Positions 30,940-42,582 of a stretch of 64,000 nucleotides of DNA are shown here, one piece after another. The position numbers were made by a program, and so were the translations under genes. This stretch comes from Asterias amurensis (Eukaryota; Echinodermata; Asteroidea; Forcipulatida; Asteriidae): positions 4,976,391 through 5,040,390 of the forward strand of contig NC_092657.1 of NCBI RefSeq assembly GCF_032118995.1, written 5' to 3'. The notes beneath the pieces were generated by a model that was not told the origin of the DNA, made no database searches, and saw nothing but the letters and a program-made list of their open reading frames with translations. Every line of letters begins with the position of its first letter. Position 1 is the first letter of the stretch.

Positions 30940-33900
30940 AATAATAGCTGAATCTTCATTAAATTGAGATGGTTGTTTGGACTGCACTGCACAAACAATA
31001 TTTACAATAGGCCTATAAATCTTTACATGTATGCGCTGCGCAACTTCAGTGGGGATTCTGTTTTGCTAATCAATATTTAAACAATAATACTTTACAGGTA
31101 GCACTGCCTAACTTCAGTTCAGATTACGATTGGTAATTAAGGAACTTCCTAAAATATTCATTAAACTTCACTTAATTGGAAGTCAGTATTGAGAGTTAAT
31201 TAGCCTACATATAGCTTTGTATTCGCCATGACCATGGGCGGACCCTCAAGTTGAGTTAAGTCGAGGGGACCGCACAATCAATATTATAACAATAATACTT
31301 TACAGGTTGCACTGCCTAACTTCAGTTCAGATAACATTTGTTAAATAAGGAACTTCCTAAAACATTTATTAGACTTCAAATTAATTGGAAGCCGGTATTG
31401 AGAGTATAATTAGCCTACATTAATAGCTTTGTATTCGCCATGACCATGGGCGGACCTTCAAGTTGAGATAAGTTGAACGGACTGCACAAACAATATTTAC
31501 AATAGGCCTATAAAACTTTACAGGTATGCGCTGCGCGACTTCAGTGGGCATTCTGTTTTGGTAATTAATGGACTTCCAAAAATATTCATTAGACTTCAAG
31601 TTAATTGGCAGCCCTTAACCCTCTAGTCCCTACACCGCCCGATTTTGCTGAAAACAAATACTTCAAGATTCTTGCAGTATATTACTGGCATCGTAGTTCA
31701 AATTTTAAAAGATAGCCGCAGCTTAATTGTTATGCACAATTTGAACCTTGGTATTTGTATAAAAGTACAAGTTCGCATGAGAACAATATATGTCTCTCGT
31801 TAAACGGCTACGGTAATTTTAATGGCGAATATTTGTTTGTAAGGATAAAATGGACACAATAGCTTTTCAAGGCTTTTATCTGACTCAATGATTATACTGA
31901 TTAAATGCGAAGGCGTGAGTTTTTGACAATATTATCATGAATGATGAATAAATACAGTTTCCTTTGTGTTTACTATGAGCGTCTTGTTGGGGTAATAGCT
32001 AAATTATTTCACCATCATTAGCTTCATTAGCTTAATAATGACTATAGAGGATTCTTTTGATGTTCCTTTTTTTCTACAAACACAAGCTAGCAAGGTTTCC
32101 TCCTACCACTACAGTATATCGATAGGCGGCTGGGCGGTTCAGTGGCTAAATGGTTAATGAGAGTAATTAGCCTACATGTACCTTAGGCATTGTATTTGCC
32201 ATGACAAATGGCGGACCTTCAAGTTGAGATAAGTTGAGTGGACCGCACAACCAATATTACCAATATAATACTTTACAGGTAACACTGCTCAACTTCAATT
32301 CAGATTACGTTTCGGTAGGCCCCCCTAATTAAGGGACTTCCTAAAATATTCATTAGACTTCAAATTAATTGCCAGCCCTTAATGAGAGTTATTAGCCCAG
32401 CTCAAGCATTGTATTCGCCATGACAAAGGGCAGACCTTAAAGTTGAGTTAAGTTGTGTGGACTGCACAAACAATATTTACAATAGGCCTATAAAACTTAA
32501 CAGGTAAGCGCTGCGCAAGTGCAGTGGGGATTCTGCTTTGGTAAATAATGGACTTCCAAAAATATTCATTAGACTTCAAGTTAATTGGCAGCCCTTAATG
32601 AGAGTTATTAGCCCAGCTCAAGCATTGTATTCGCCATGACAAAGGGCAGACCTTAAAGTTGAGTTAAGTTGTGTGGACCGCACAAACAATATTTACAATA
32701 GGCCTATAAAACTTTACAGGTAAGCGCTGCGCAACTTCAGTGGGGATTCTGTGGGGACTTCTTTAAATGGAAGGTACACGTTTGGTAATATTACTCAAAA
32801 CAAACACTAAAGGAACGTTGCAGAACTGGTATAAAAATAAAAATCGTGAAGATCACAGATTTACATAAAACTTACACTGTCTATTGATGATGATAGTAGA
32901 AAACGTCCCTTAAAATATTTCTGTCTGAAATGTCATATTTGATGAGAAATAAACAATCTAACTTCGCATTTGGAGTTTATCGCTCAGTGAGCGTTTTATT
33001 GATTTTTGATATTGGCATCGATGCAATGCAAAATTTGTAATCGTTTTTTTTACTGTTCTCTTGTGACCCAGATGGCCAATCGATCTCAAACTTCTACTGG
33101 TTCGTCAGTTCATGTACATATGGCGGATTACATAAACTGCGTACACTGCCAGCAACTGTTTTGTTAGCAAAACCAATTCTGTAATGTTCTTTAAACTTAA
33201 AAACTGACTTGGTAACGAGCATTGGAGAGCTGTTGTTGGTATAATACTTTGTGGGAAACGACCCCCTCTGAAGTAACATAGTTTTTGAGAAAGAAGTGAT
33301 TTCTCACTAAAATATTAGCTAGACCTCTTATATTCCTATCTAAAAGCACACAGAATTCGTCCAACAAGGTTTTTTTCTTTCATCATTTTCTTGCAACTTC
33401 GATGATCGATTGAGCCCAATTTTTCACAGGCTTGTTATTTTATGCTTATGATAGGATACACAAAATGAGAACACTGGTTTTTGACAATTACTAAACGTTG
33501 ACAATTACCAAACGTGTACCTTGCCTTTAAATATTAATTCATAAACACCCCGGACAGTTTCTCTACTCCTATTGGTGGAGAGCGCGTCACGTGGGTGTGC
33601 ATAAACCTTTTGTGAATGCACACTGAAGCTCCGTTTATGCACACTGAGCTGGCTTCCGCGTGTCGACGCGAAAAAGATTTTCATGTCGAACGCGCAAATC
33701 ATAGCTACTGTATCAGCGTGTAACCTAAGCGCGCGCGCGTACACACTACCAACGCGCCTTGAACAGATTCTTCACAAAGTTTTTAAAAAAAATATTTCAA
33801 ACCTCGCATTGACAATTGCTAAAGTGTCTATAACTGTATTTGTTTACGTTTTTTAACAACAGGGCATTTATGAATGGGAATAAAAGAGTAGTGACTCGTT

Positions 33901-34150
33901 CTTAAACGTCCATTTAAGACCTTGCAGGGTCGTTGCTGTGCGGTTTATCACACGGCCGCCGACACCTGCCGGCTTTAAACGTACATTGAAGAACTCGTCG
34001 CTACCCTTTTATTTCCTTATTAATTGGCAGCCCTGATTGAGAGTAATTAGCCTTGCTTTAAAAGCATTGTGTTCGCCATGACAATGGGCGGATCTTTATT
34101 AAGTTGAGATGGTCCAGTGGACTGAACAATCAATTTATTTACAATAAAAT
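30940..34150. repeat. ~215-bp tandem array, interrupted by MITEs
   Basis: Units share AAGTTGAG, GGACCGCACAA, ACTTTACAGGTA, GGACTTCCTAAAATATTCAT and AATTGGCAGCCCTTAATGAG. Landmarks occur at about 30957, 31241, 31453, 32212, 32432, 32647 and 34087. Spacings are 212, 220, 220 and 215 once the MITE at 31619 is removed. CACTGGACAC-family sequence (about 32770-33525) and an unrelated GC-richer stretch (33540-33770, with CGCGCGCGCG) separate the last unit. No gene seen. Confidence 0.85.
31619..32153. mobile_element. piggyBac-like MITE, copy 3 (535 bp)
   Basis: Begins CCCTCTAGTCCCTACACCGC and ends with the complement-type GCGGTTCAGTGGCTAAATGG. The duplicated target is TTAA (31615-31618 and 32154-32157). 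Empty sites in neighbouring array units (GCAGCCCTTAATGAG) prove the boundaries. Same family as 256-753. Confidence 0.87.
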
Positions 34151-34312
34151 AATAGATGTTAAATTTGCACCGGGGATAAAGAATATTAATTTTGGTTTTT
34201 ACCCATACACCGATGTGTGTTAGCACTGTATACTCAGTACTTTCCCGAGTCCTGTGAAAAAATATCACAGGCATGTTACTTGGTGGGATTCGAACCCACG
34301 ACCTTTGCAATT

Positions 34313-36483
34313 GGGCAATTCCACCAAAAAGTGTCCTCGGCCCAAAAAATTGAAGTCAAATTTGTGGATTTAAATTTAAAGTAGCAAGAAAGAGTGATAC
34401 CCAGTGATTTCAAATCTTTGTTTGTTTCATTTTTTTTCCTTGGTTTTCCATGTTTTTCATTGTTTATTAAAAAAGTTTTTTTGAGCCAAATTCATGATTT
34501 TTGGGAAATGTTTGGCACAATTGTCTAAAATGCCCTCCTGGTTACATTTTAGATGATATTTCAATTATTCTTGGCTTAAAACATTTAACTGGTGGTAAGT
34601 ATTCACAATTTTAAAGAAACTTCATTGTCAATTTTTTCACAGGGTGCTGCCACTCGTTTTAATTAGCCCTTAATTACCAATTATGAAATGTAATGTCCAT
34701 GACATTGCATGGTGTTTAGTTTTATATTTTAAAGCCAGTAAGAGATATTTTTATGAGACTTCATACGCAAAGCTAGTTTTTAGGGGCTAATCCTATAATG
34801 CAAGAAAATTAATAAAAAATTAATTACAACTGTGCTAACGAGCGTCATGGACATTACATTTAGCGTCATGGACATTACGTCATGGACATTACATGTCACA
34901 TGAAACTTACCTTTTTGAAGGTAAATGCTACAATTTATCAATTGGACCTATTGTAGGTAAACCTGGACTAGTCAAAGAGAACATTTGTCATAGACCTCAT
35001 CAGAAATTTACTTCAAGCTCTTTTTTAGCAGCGCGTTTAGTGGCAACATCGTGCACAGATTCTACAAACTGACAGCTCAAATCCGAGATTTTCAGGTGAG
35101 TTTTCTCATGGAACTGTTCTTTCCTAAAAACATTCAAGTGACATTGAAATGTATGTGAACTGTTGGTGAGACATGTTTAGATGAATGTAGGACATTATAA
35201 ACAGACTTTATCATCAAAAAAGACTTCTCAAGGCCTAGGCGTAATGCAGATTTGTACACATCTACGGATAGCTTGGATACAAAGACATCATACATAAAGT
35301 AATTTTTTATTTTTACATAATTTCAGAATGGCTAAGACTTGAGTACAGAGGCACAAAAAGTATAGAGAGAAAACGTGACAAAACATGGAAACATGATTGT
35401 GATAAACAAAGCCCAATGCAGCCAATCTTTCCTTCATTTGTTGTTCTCCGTTCTTGTTTTGCATGTCAATCCAGGTGGAACGTGTAGAGGATGACCTCAA
35501 TGACTGTCTCGTATTTGGAAAACTAAGGAAGCATCTACGTTTGACCTGTTCCTCCAAAGAAGTCATCCCAACTCATTTTAACTGATCTTCTGGGAATTGT
35601 TCACCCAGTCTTGAACATAGCAGTATTCAGATCAACTTGGAAAATTACAGAAACCTTTGATGTTTAATTTCCATTTACTGTCTTCACAAAATGTTGACGC
35701 AAGATGTTCAGTATATTACTCAAGATGAACAATTACCATGTGAGAAACACATAAAAGGGAATTATGTTAAAGATAATTAGAAAAAAAGGTTACTTCATGT
35801 ATACCTACATCTCTGGTCTATCATAACTACTCCAAGGCCTGGTTGGATGTGGACGGAAAGTGCAAAAAGGGGACTTACCGAGGGGCGGGGTTTAAGTGAG
35901 ATTCTGGGGGAGGTTTGGTTCTTAAAAATGTTTGGAAGAGGTTAAACATTAAGATAGGGACATTCATTATAGTTTAAAACCCATATTAAGAGCAAGGCAG
36001 CACATGGGTTTACAAATTCAGGGTAAAAGCATGATGCATCATTTTACAAGTTTGACGTAATGTCCATGACGCTAAAAATAACCCAAAATGTAATGTCCAT
36101 GACGCTCTATTAAGATGTGTAACAAGAAAGTTGACAGGTTTTCTTAAAAATATTATCAATGTTCATGTTAACTACTTCCCTGTATAGCAAATAAAAAGGT
36201 ATTCTAAAAATTTTGAACTTTAACTTCACAGAGTTTTGGAATTGAGTGTGTTGTACCCAAAACCCACTTCCGTTTTTCGTAATGTCCATGACGCTCGTTA
36301 GCTGTGCTCTGACTCCTTAATTAATTTGAACTTTTCCAAATTCATAGTATCATTTGACTTACTAGGACACAAGATACTAGTATCAAGCACAAAACTATAA
36401 ATCAAAGCTACTTGGTGTGTTTAACTGACCAACAAAGTTCTAAAAATGTCTCAAAACGTAATGTCCATGACGTGGAATTGCCC
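34313..36483. mobile_element. non-autonomous TIR element, 2171 bp, AATT target duplication
   Basis: Both ends are GGGCAATTCCAC in inverted orientation (12 of 12). The target AATT is repeated at 34309-34312 and 36484-36487, and the intact SINE at 38490 shows the empty site (TTTGCAATTCTAG). Inside, TAATGTCCATGAC or its complement recurs near both ends (34691, 34847-34900, 36057-36110, 36280, 36461), like subterminal transposase-binding sites. No transposase-length frame. Superfamily not assigned. Confidence 0.85.
35029..35585 (+). other. two exon-like segments inside the TIR element
   Basis: 35029-35095 lies between a pyrimidine-rich acceptor (CTTTTTTAG) and a donor (CAG/GTGAGT) and reads FSSAFSGNIVHRFYKL.... 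35475-35585 follows an acceptor (CAATCCAG) and reads VERVEDDLNDCLVFGKLRKH... to a stop. Phases agree across the intron (phase 0). The pair would encode about 58 residues. I do not recognise the protein; it could be remnant transposase or captured host sequence. Confidence 0.3.
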
Positions 36484-36766
36484 AATTCTAGAGCAGTGTC
36501 TAACACACATCGGTGTATGGGTAAAAACCAAAATTAATACAATAAAATACTTTAATATTGAGCCTGAAACTTCTACAAATAAATTATAATAAATGTAAAT
36601 CTTCGGGTCTAACTTAGTATGCTATCTGATTATACCTGTTTGTGTTTGTTCAAAAATTTGTAAAGAAAACTTACTCAGTCAGTTTCTCTAATGTTTTAAT
36701 TACTATAAATTGTATATGGCAAACCTAAATTTTAATTGTTTGTTTTTATAATTTTGTTAATTCTAG

Positions 36767-39594
36767 AGAATCGATCGCCCCTGACGGTGAGTTGGATGAA
36801 ACTTGGGTCACAGTCTTTGGGTAAGTAGTTGTCTGAACTAAATAGTGGACACTATTGGTTATTACTCAAAATAATTGTGTTAGCATAAAAAACTTACTTG
36901 GTAACGAGCAATGGAGAGCTGTTGATAGTATAACACATTGTGAGAAACGGCTCCCTCTGGTTTTTGAGAAAGAAGTAAGTTCTAACTCAAATAGTAAAAG
37001 ACTTCCAAAATCCAATTGGAAATGGATGAAAGTCTAACTTGAGGAAAGGGGCCTTTCTTACTCTCTGTGATACATTTTTAAAGGCAATGGACAGGTTTGG
37101 AAATTACTCAAACTACATGTATAAGCTTAAAAGCAGAAACACTTTCTTACTTGGTAACCAGCAACAGAGAGCTGTTGATACATTAGTATTCATGGAATAC
37201 ATCACTGTGAGAAACAACTCCCTTTGAAATACAGGTTTTGTTTTTTTTGAGAAAGAGATAATTTCTGACTGAAATATCTGAATCTGAGAAAGACTTCAGG
37301 CCTGAAGCCTCTCTCATGCATCTGAAAGCACACAAATTTGTGTAACCTGGACGTTTTTTCTATATGATACGCTTGCAACTTTGATGACCAATTGATTCAA
37401 AATTTCTTACAGATTTGTTACTTTATGCATATGTTTTGGGATGTAATCACCAAATGAGAATATTAGTCTAATTGACAGTTACCAAAATGAATAAACAAAG
37501 TTTCTCCTATATCAGGCATGTAACTTTTTAGCTTATCAGCTGATTTCCTCTTTTTCGTTTCAAAACAGTGCCATAGAAAACTGAAAAAGACTGTACAAAG
37601 TTTTTAAATGTGATGCCATTTCCCCTTTTTCTTTTTGCAATTAAGAAGTTTGCGTGTCTGCTATTGAAACAGAACTGGAGTAGATTAGAAATGTTAGGTA
37701 CATGTATACTTAAATTGGGTCATGTTGTCTTTCACACTGTAGCTTCCCACCAGCAGCCACATCGTTCATCATTCAGCAATTCTCACAGTACGGTAGCATC
37801 CTGAGGCATGTGGTAAGTGCATCAACTGGTATGTTGTAATGTTACATGTATGTGTAAACTTGAGCATTGCAAATAAAAAAAAAATTAAAAAAGAATAAAA
37901 AATAGTAATATGGAGAGGAAAATAGTAATTAAAAAACAAATAAAAAATAAAATAAAAAAAGTGCATCAAACCGTATCAAATCAAACCTGATCATCTTTTC
38001 CAAGAAACTTTCATGGATGGTTTTGAAGATATGTACCAAAAAGTTTGTTATGTTCTGGGTTTTTTGTCCAGGTTGCTAGCAATGGGAACTGGCTTCATCT
38101 TCACTACAGCTCCAAACTCCAAGCAAAGAAAGCTCTGGGCAAGAATGGTAAAGTGGTAGCTGGTAACATCATGATTGGCGTCACTCCATGCATTGATAAG
38201 GTATGTCGGACTTGTATTCATAATAATAATAATGGGTGCGTTCGATTAGCTACCCGGGTCAACCCAGGTCTGACGCGGTACGTTTGAATAGCTTTGAAGT
38301 CATTCCAGGGGCTCACTGGGTCAGCCCCAAGTGCCCTGCTTGTGGAGTGGGTCACTTTGGGGCTGGCCCCAGGTGCATGACGTCACCACGAGAGGTTGAG
38401 TGATCGTTGGATTAGCTCTTGGCAGGGGCTCACCCAAGTGAGCACCACGGAGTCGACGCAGGGAAGGTAATTGAATGCACCCAATAATATTCATTTTGGT
38501 TTGACCCATATACACTGATGTGTGTTAGCACTGTAAACCCAGTAATTTCCCGAGTTCTGTGAAAAAAATCACAGACACATCTCGGGTGGGATTTGAACCC
38601 ACGACCTTTGCAATTCTAGAGCAGTGTGTCATACCAACTGGCCACTGAGATTGCCCGGTAGCTAGAGGCAGTTTGAATCATATATATTATATGAGTTAAA
38701 CCAGAACAAATATTTTATCCCGATGCAAATTTAACATCTAATAATAATAGTACACAACATTTATTAAAGGCACTGGACACTATTGGTAATAACTCAAAAT
38801 AATTGTTGGCATAAAAACTTTCTTGGTAACAAGCAATGGAGAGCTGTGATTGTGACATATTTTTTTTATTCCGCAGAGCATTATGGAGGGAGGGGACCAG
38901 TGCAATGTCAGCGCCCGAAATACAGACACGCCCTCCAGGTATCCCATAATGCAACAGAGCGAGGAAGCTGAGACGAGTAAACGAACGCCAATCAGACCTC
39001 TGACGGCTGCGTATAAAGCAGCGAGTAGCAACCATGAGGTAAAGACAAACTATTGCTCAGATGAATTAATAAACCATGAATAGGGAGAAACTGTGTATAA
39101 GGCGCCTTCAGACCATCCAACCTCATGGTCTGAACATCCAAGAAGGAAACGACTAATAAACCTTTGTATTTGCCTTCTCCTTTTCCCCACAGATATCCCC
39201 CTTTTTAGCCTGCCTCATTCACTAGTTAGTTATTTTTCCCCCTCTCCCCACCCTTGACATTGTCCTTTGTGTTCCCGTCCTCTTGTGTTTATAAACCAGC
39301 CCCTTCCCTCCCCCCCCCCATTGTGAACCTTAATGCAGGCATGTGAGTAACTATTATCCATGAACAAAAGAGGAAAAAAAAGAAAACTGGGCAAGAAAAA
39401 AAGAGGAAAAGACATTATTCCTATACTTTTGTGCACAGAAAGTTCAGGAAAAAAGAGGAAAATCAAAACCCCTAAAGAGAAATCATTTTTTTCCCTTTTT
39501 TTTTTTACCTGTGAAGGTTCTTCAAGGAAGTTCTACTCCGCAAAAATCTTCAAATGTTGTCAGCAAGACGCTGGAATACATGTTCGGATGGTAG
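36767..39594 (+). CDS. NUP35: NUP35 (nucleoporin Nup53) orthologue, last five coding exons
   Basis: Exons 36767-36820, 37743-37812, 38072-38200, 38877-39038 and 39517-39594, all with AG/GT borders and compatible phases. Together they read DETWVTVFGFPPA..., a complete MPPN (RRM-like, dimer-forming) domain with NGNWLHLHYSSKLQAKKAL and IMIGVTPCIDK. A linker with RTPIRPLTAAYKA follows, and the C-terminal amphipathic end is SKTLEYMFGW, as in animal NUP35. Nup35 is a scaffold nucleoporin of the inner ring that dimerises, binds Nup155/NDC1 and contacts the nuclear membrane through that last helix. The N-terminal FG-poor region is not found in the 6 kb upstream, so the first exons are unlocated and the feature is 5' partial. 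Introns contain MITE and SINE copies. Confidence 0.93.
37078..37490. mobile_element. CACTGGACAC-family MITE in a NUP35 intron
   Basis: Starts TTTAAAGGCAATGGACAGG and ends near ACAGTTACCAAAATG, with the inner hairpin ACTTCAGGCCTGAAG. Decayed ends. A second partial copy lies at 36843-37000 and a 5' fragment at 38767-38850. Confidence 0.7.
38490..38672 (-). repeat. tRNA-derived SINE, uninterrupted copy, in a NUP35 intron
   Basis: On the minus strand: TGGCCAGTTGGTA (A-box-like), then TCTAGAATTGCAAAGG, GTGGGTTCAAATCCCACC (B box), then a tail with TGTGATTTTTTTCACAGAA and TTAGCACTG. Supplies the empty site for the insertion at 34313. Confidence 0.7.
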
Positions 39595-39842
39595 TTATGT
39601 TTGGTAGGGAAATTAAACTTGTCAGCTATTTTTTTGTAGGTAATTTTCCATGTTAAATGTTTTATTGATTAATGCAATTAATGTTTGGTATGTGTTGTTA
39701 GTTTTATTGTTTTTTTTATGTAATAGACCCCCTTGCATGGGTTGCCATTGTCATACTTTGTCAGAAGCATTAACATTTATTGTAATATTTTTGTTAAATC
39801 CAGTAGCAACAAAGATTGTTTTTAAAACAATTGATCTATCAT

Positions 39843-40170
39843 TTAAGGCACTGGACACCTTTGTCAAAGACCAGCATTCTCACTTGGTGTATCCCAACAT
39901 ATGCCTAAAATAACAAACCTGTGAACCTTTGGACTCTATTGGTGATTAAGTTGCAAGAGAACAATGAAAGAAAAAACACCCTTGTTGCACAACTTTGTGT
40001 ACTTTCAGATGCATAATCAAAGGCTTCAGCTGAAGTCCTTTTTACTTGAAAAGTTACTCTTTCAGAGGGAGCTGTTTCTTACAATTTTGTATACTATCAG
40101 TAGCTCTCCATTGCTCGTTACCAAGTAAGTTTTTATGCTAACAATTATTTTGAGTAGTATCCAGTACCCT
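39843..40170. mobile_element. CACTGGACAC-family MITE
   Basis: Reverse orientation: TTTAAGGCACTGGACACC at the left, inner hairpin (GGCTTCAGCTGAAGTCC), and TTGAGTAGTATCCAGTACC at the right. Non-coding. Confidence 0.7.
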
Positions 40171-40735
40171 TTCGGCATGGGTAGGACCCTGGCTGGTAGA
40201 GCAGAATGCACTACCATCCCCAACCTATTATGAAGCAATTGTGGTTAAAGGAACACGTTGCCTTGGATCGGACGAGTTGGTCTATAAAAAGCGTTTTGTA
40301 ACCGTTTTCTATAAAATGCATATGGTTAGAAAGATGATGTAAAAGTGGAATACAATGATCCACACAAATTTGCCTCGAAATTGCGTGGTTTTCCTTTTAC
40401 TGTGCGAACTAACACGGTCGGCCATTTATGGGAGTCAAAAGTTTGACTCCCATAAATGGCCGACCGTGTTAGTCGACGAGGTAAAAGGAAATCCGTGCAA
40501 TGTCGAGGCATGTTTGTGTGGATCATTGTATTCTACTTTTACAACATCTTTCTACCCATGTGCATTTTATAACAAACGCTTTTCAAAGACCAACTCGACC
40601 GATCCAAGGCAGCGTGTTCCTTTAAGTGCCTTGCTCAAGGGCACAAGTGTACTGACTGGGATTCGAACCCACACTCTGCTGCTGACAACACCAGAGCTTT
40701 GACTCGGTGAACTTATCCACTCGACTAGAACACAA
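40171..40735 (-). repeat. tRNA-derived SINE split by a foldback MITE
   Basis: 40650-40730 is the minus-strand tRNA-like head (GTGTGGGTTCGAATCCCAGT). CCTTGAGCAAGGCACTTAA at 40622-40645 is its body, and 40190-40245 is the distal part. The MITE at 40249-40621 sits between two TTAA copies. Related SINE pieces lie at 44050-44140, 45340-45490 and 55625-55710. Confidence 0.65.
40249..40621. mobile_element. long foldback MITE, copy 2
   Basis: 373 bp, AGGAACACGTTGCC to its complement, palindromic throughout, TTAA on both sides (40245-40248, 40622-40625). Centre GGCCATTTATGGGAGTC and its complement. Confidence 0.88.
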
Positions 40736-41390
40736 ATTATAGCTAGAGAAGGCATGTTATTGAAGTTTAAACATTACATGTATATTGTTTGTCGATTCAC
40801 TTTCCTGATTATGAATGTTGTCAATCTCGATTTGTAAACAATTATGGAAATGCAAAATTTACACAGACAAACTTGTTACTTTCAGTTTAATTTTTTTATT
40901 ATTTCAAGTTTAAAAGTACAGTTCAAATTATTATTATTATTTGTGCCAATTGTGCCCTTTGATGTGTAATGGTGACCTAACCAGGCATTTCATTCAGGGG
41001 GTGTGTGGGGGGGGGCCTTTTTAAAGTTTCAAACCATTAATTTGTACTAAAATGACTAAGAGTTCTGGGGTAGGTTGTGAGGGGGTCTAACCAAAAGCGC
41101 AGAATCCCGTGGTAAGTAATCAGACCTTGTGTCTTCCTTTTCGTAAGCATGTTTTTGTTCTTTGATATTACCAAATTATTGTAGGTGAAATGCAAGTGTT
41201 ATTTGTATCTGTCTTTTATTCATTCATGTATATTTTCATGTAATTGTACAAATAAAATTATTTACTCATTTAACAAAATCAAACCAAATTTTGTGACAAC
41301 TTTCTTGACTGGTTGGTAATGTTGATTACAGCAAATTGCTTTAGTTATAAATCAGAAAGATTGAATTTTAAAAACCCCTCTTGCATCAGG

Positions 41391-41568
41391 CCCCAACTTC
41401 ATAGAGCTGCTTAAAGCAGTCTGCTAAGCAACAGAGAAGCAGGATACCAGACATAGATGCTACATATGAGATGGTACTTCAGCTGGTAACCTTTTTCTGG
41501 TAAGCAGAATTTTGCTGTGCTGGGCTAGTTTTTGTGCTTTAAAAGCAGCTCTATGAAATTGGGCCCTG
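41391..41568. mobile_element. short TIR element with GGGCCCAATTTCATAGAGCTGC-type ends
   Basis: Ends are CCCCAACTTCATAGAGCTGC and the complement of GCAGCTCTATGAAATTGGGC. No coding capacity. Relatives lie at 41638-42274 (interrupted), 43841-44020 and 44214-44370, so the family is locally common around ZCCHC17. Confidence 0.75.
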
Positions 41569-41637
41569 ATGAATTCCCCAGGGGGGTTAATTTTACAAAA
41601 CTCTTTGTGAAACTGACCCCTTGTGTATATACTCCAC

Positions 41638-42274
41638 CAGGGCCCAATTTCATAAATCTGCTTTAAGGAACACATTCCCTTAGACCAGTCACGTTTGTCT
41701 TTGAAAAGCGTTATGTACATGTGTAACCGTTTGTTACAGTAGAATATAATGATCCACACAAGTATCACTCGAACAAATTGCGTGGTATTCCATTTACCTC
41801 ATCGGTTAACATGGTCGGCCATTTATGGGAGTCAAATTTTTGACTCCCATAAATGGCCGACCCTGTTAGTTTGCAAAGTACATAAGTAATAGGAAAACCA
41901 CGCAATTTCGAGGCAAATGTGTGTGGATAATTGCATTCTACTTTTTAAACATATTTCTAACCATAATATGCATTTTATAACAAACGTTTAATAACGCTTT
42001 TCAAAGACCAACTCGACCAAGGCAACGTGTTCCTTTCGGTTTAATTTTATGTACAAGGTAATTATTTTTCGTGCTTACTGTAGCAGAAACATATGCTAAG
42101 GTTTTTCAAAGGTTAGCAGGAAAATTACATTGTTACATTGTTTTGTTTGTGCAGTAAGTAAAGGAAGGTTAGCATGGCCTTTTCTTGTGCTTACGGTTAG
42201 CAGCTCTATGAAATAGAAATTGTACAGTAAGCACAACATCGGCAGGAAAGCAGCGCTATGAAATTGGGCCCAGG
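41638..42274. mobile_element. TIR element of the same family, carrying a nested foldback MITE
   Basis: GGGCCCAATTTCATAAATC at the left and GCGCTATGAAATTGGGCCC at the right. Inside it, 41666-42034 is foldback MITE copy 3 (AGGAACACATTCCC to CGTGTTCCT), which has lost a clean target duplication. Order of events: outer element first, MITE later. Confidence 0.75.
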
Positions 42275-42329
42275 GCTGACTGCACAAGTGTTGTGGTCTT
42301 GCTTATTTAATTGACCGGTTATCAACTTT

Positions 42330-42555
42330 TATCGACGTCTTGTTAAAAACGAAAAGTCTCTCTCTTCCCTGTGATCATGACGATATTTTTCAGCGTCTTG
42401 TACTTTTAGAAATGAATCTCTGTTCAGTTCTATGTGAATCTCTGTGAGAAGAGTTCTCAGCTTGCCTTCCTCTCTTAGGATGCCTGTTGCAGTGTTCATC
42501 ACTAGACGTCTCACTATCTGGTTTTGAACTTCGCTTTCTGTCTTGACAAGCAAAA
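42330..42555. repeat. diverged duplicate of the ZCCHC17 3' coding end
   Basis: Matches 42583-42805 at an offset of about 252 bp (for example GTGTTCATCACTAGACGTCT at 42492 and 42745). In the ZCCHC17 frame it would encode another SETSSDEH-like stretch but it lies beyond the stop, so it is 3' UTR or downstream sequence. ATTAAA on the minus strand (42306-42311) is a possible poly(A) signal beyond it. Confidence 0.75.
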
Positions 42556-42582
42556 AATCAAGTCAATACATGAGATTGGTGA

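Larger units (their letters stand above)
34180..36560 (-). repeat. tRNA-derived SINE, split by a 2.17-kb insertion
   Basis: The outer parts (34190-34312 and 36484-36540) rejoin into the sequence seen intact at 38490-38670: GGTGGGATTCGAACCCACGA (B-box side), TTGCAATTCTAGAGCAGTGT, and a tail related to ACACATCGGTGTATGGG. Part of the tail is seen on both sides, so the outer structure is not a simple single SINE. Confidence 0.65.

Noticed and set aside
33505..33744. 79-aa minus-strand frame in a GC-richer stretch
   Set aside because: No domain or splice signals; the region looks like a dispersed repeat between array units.
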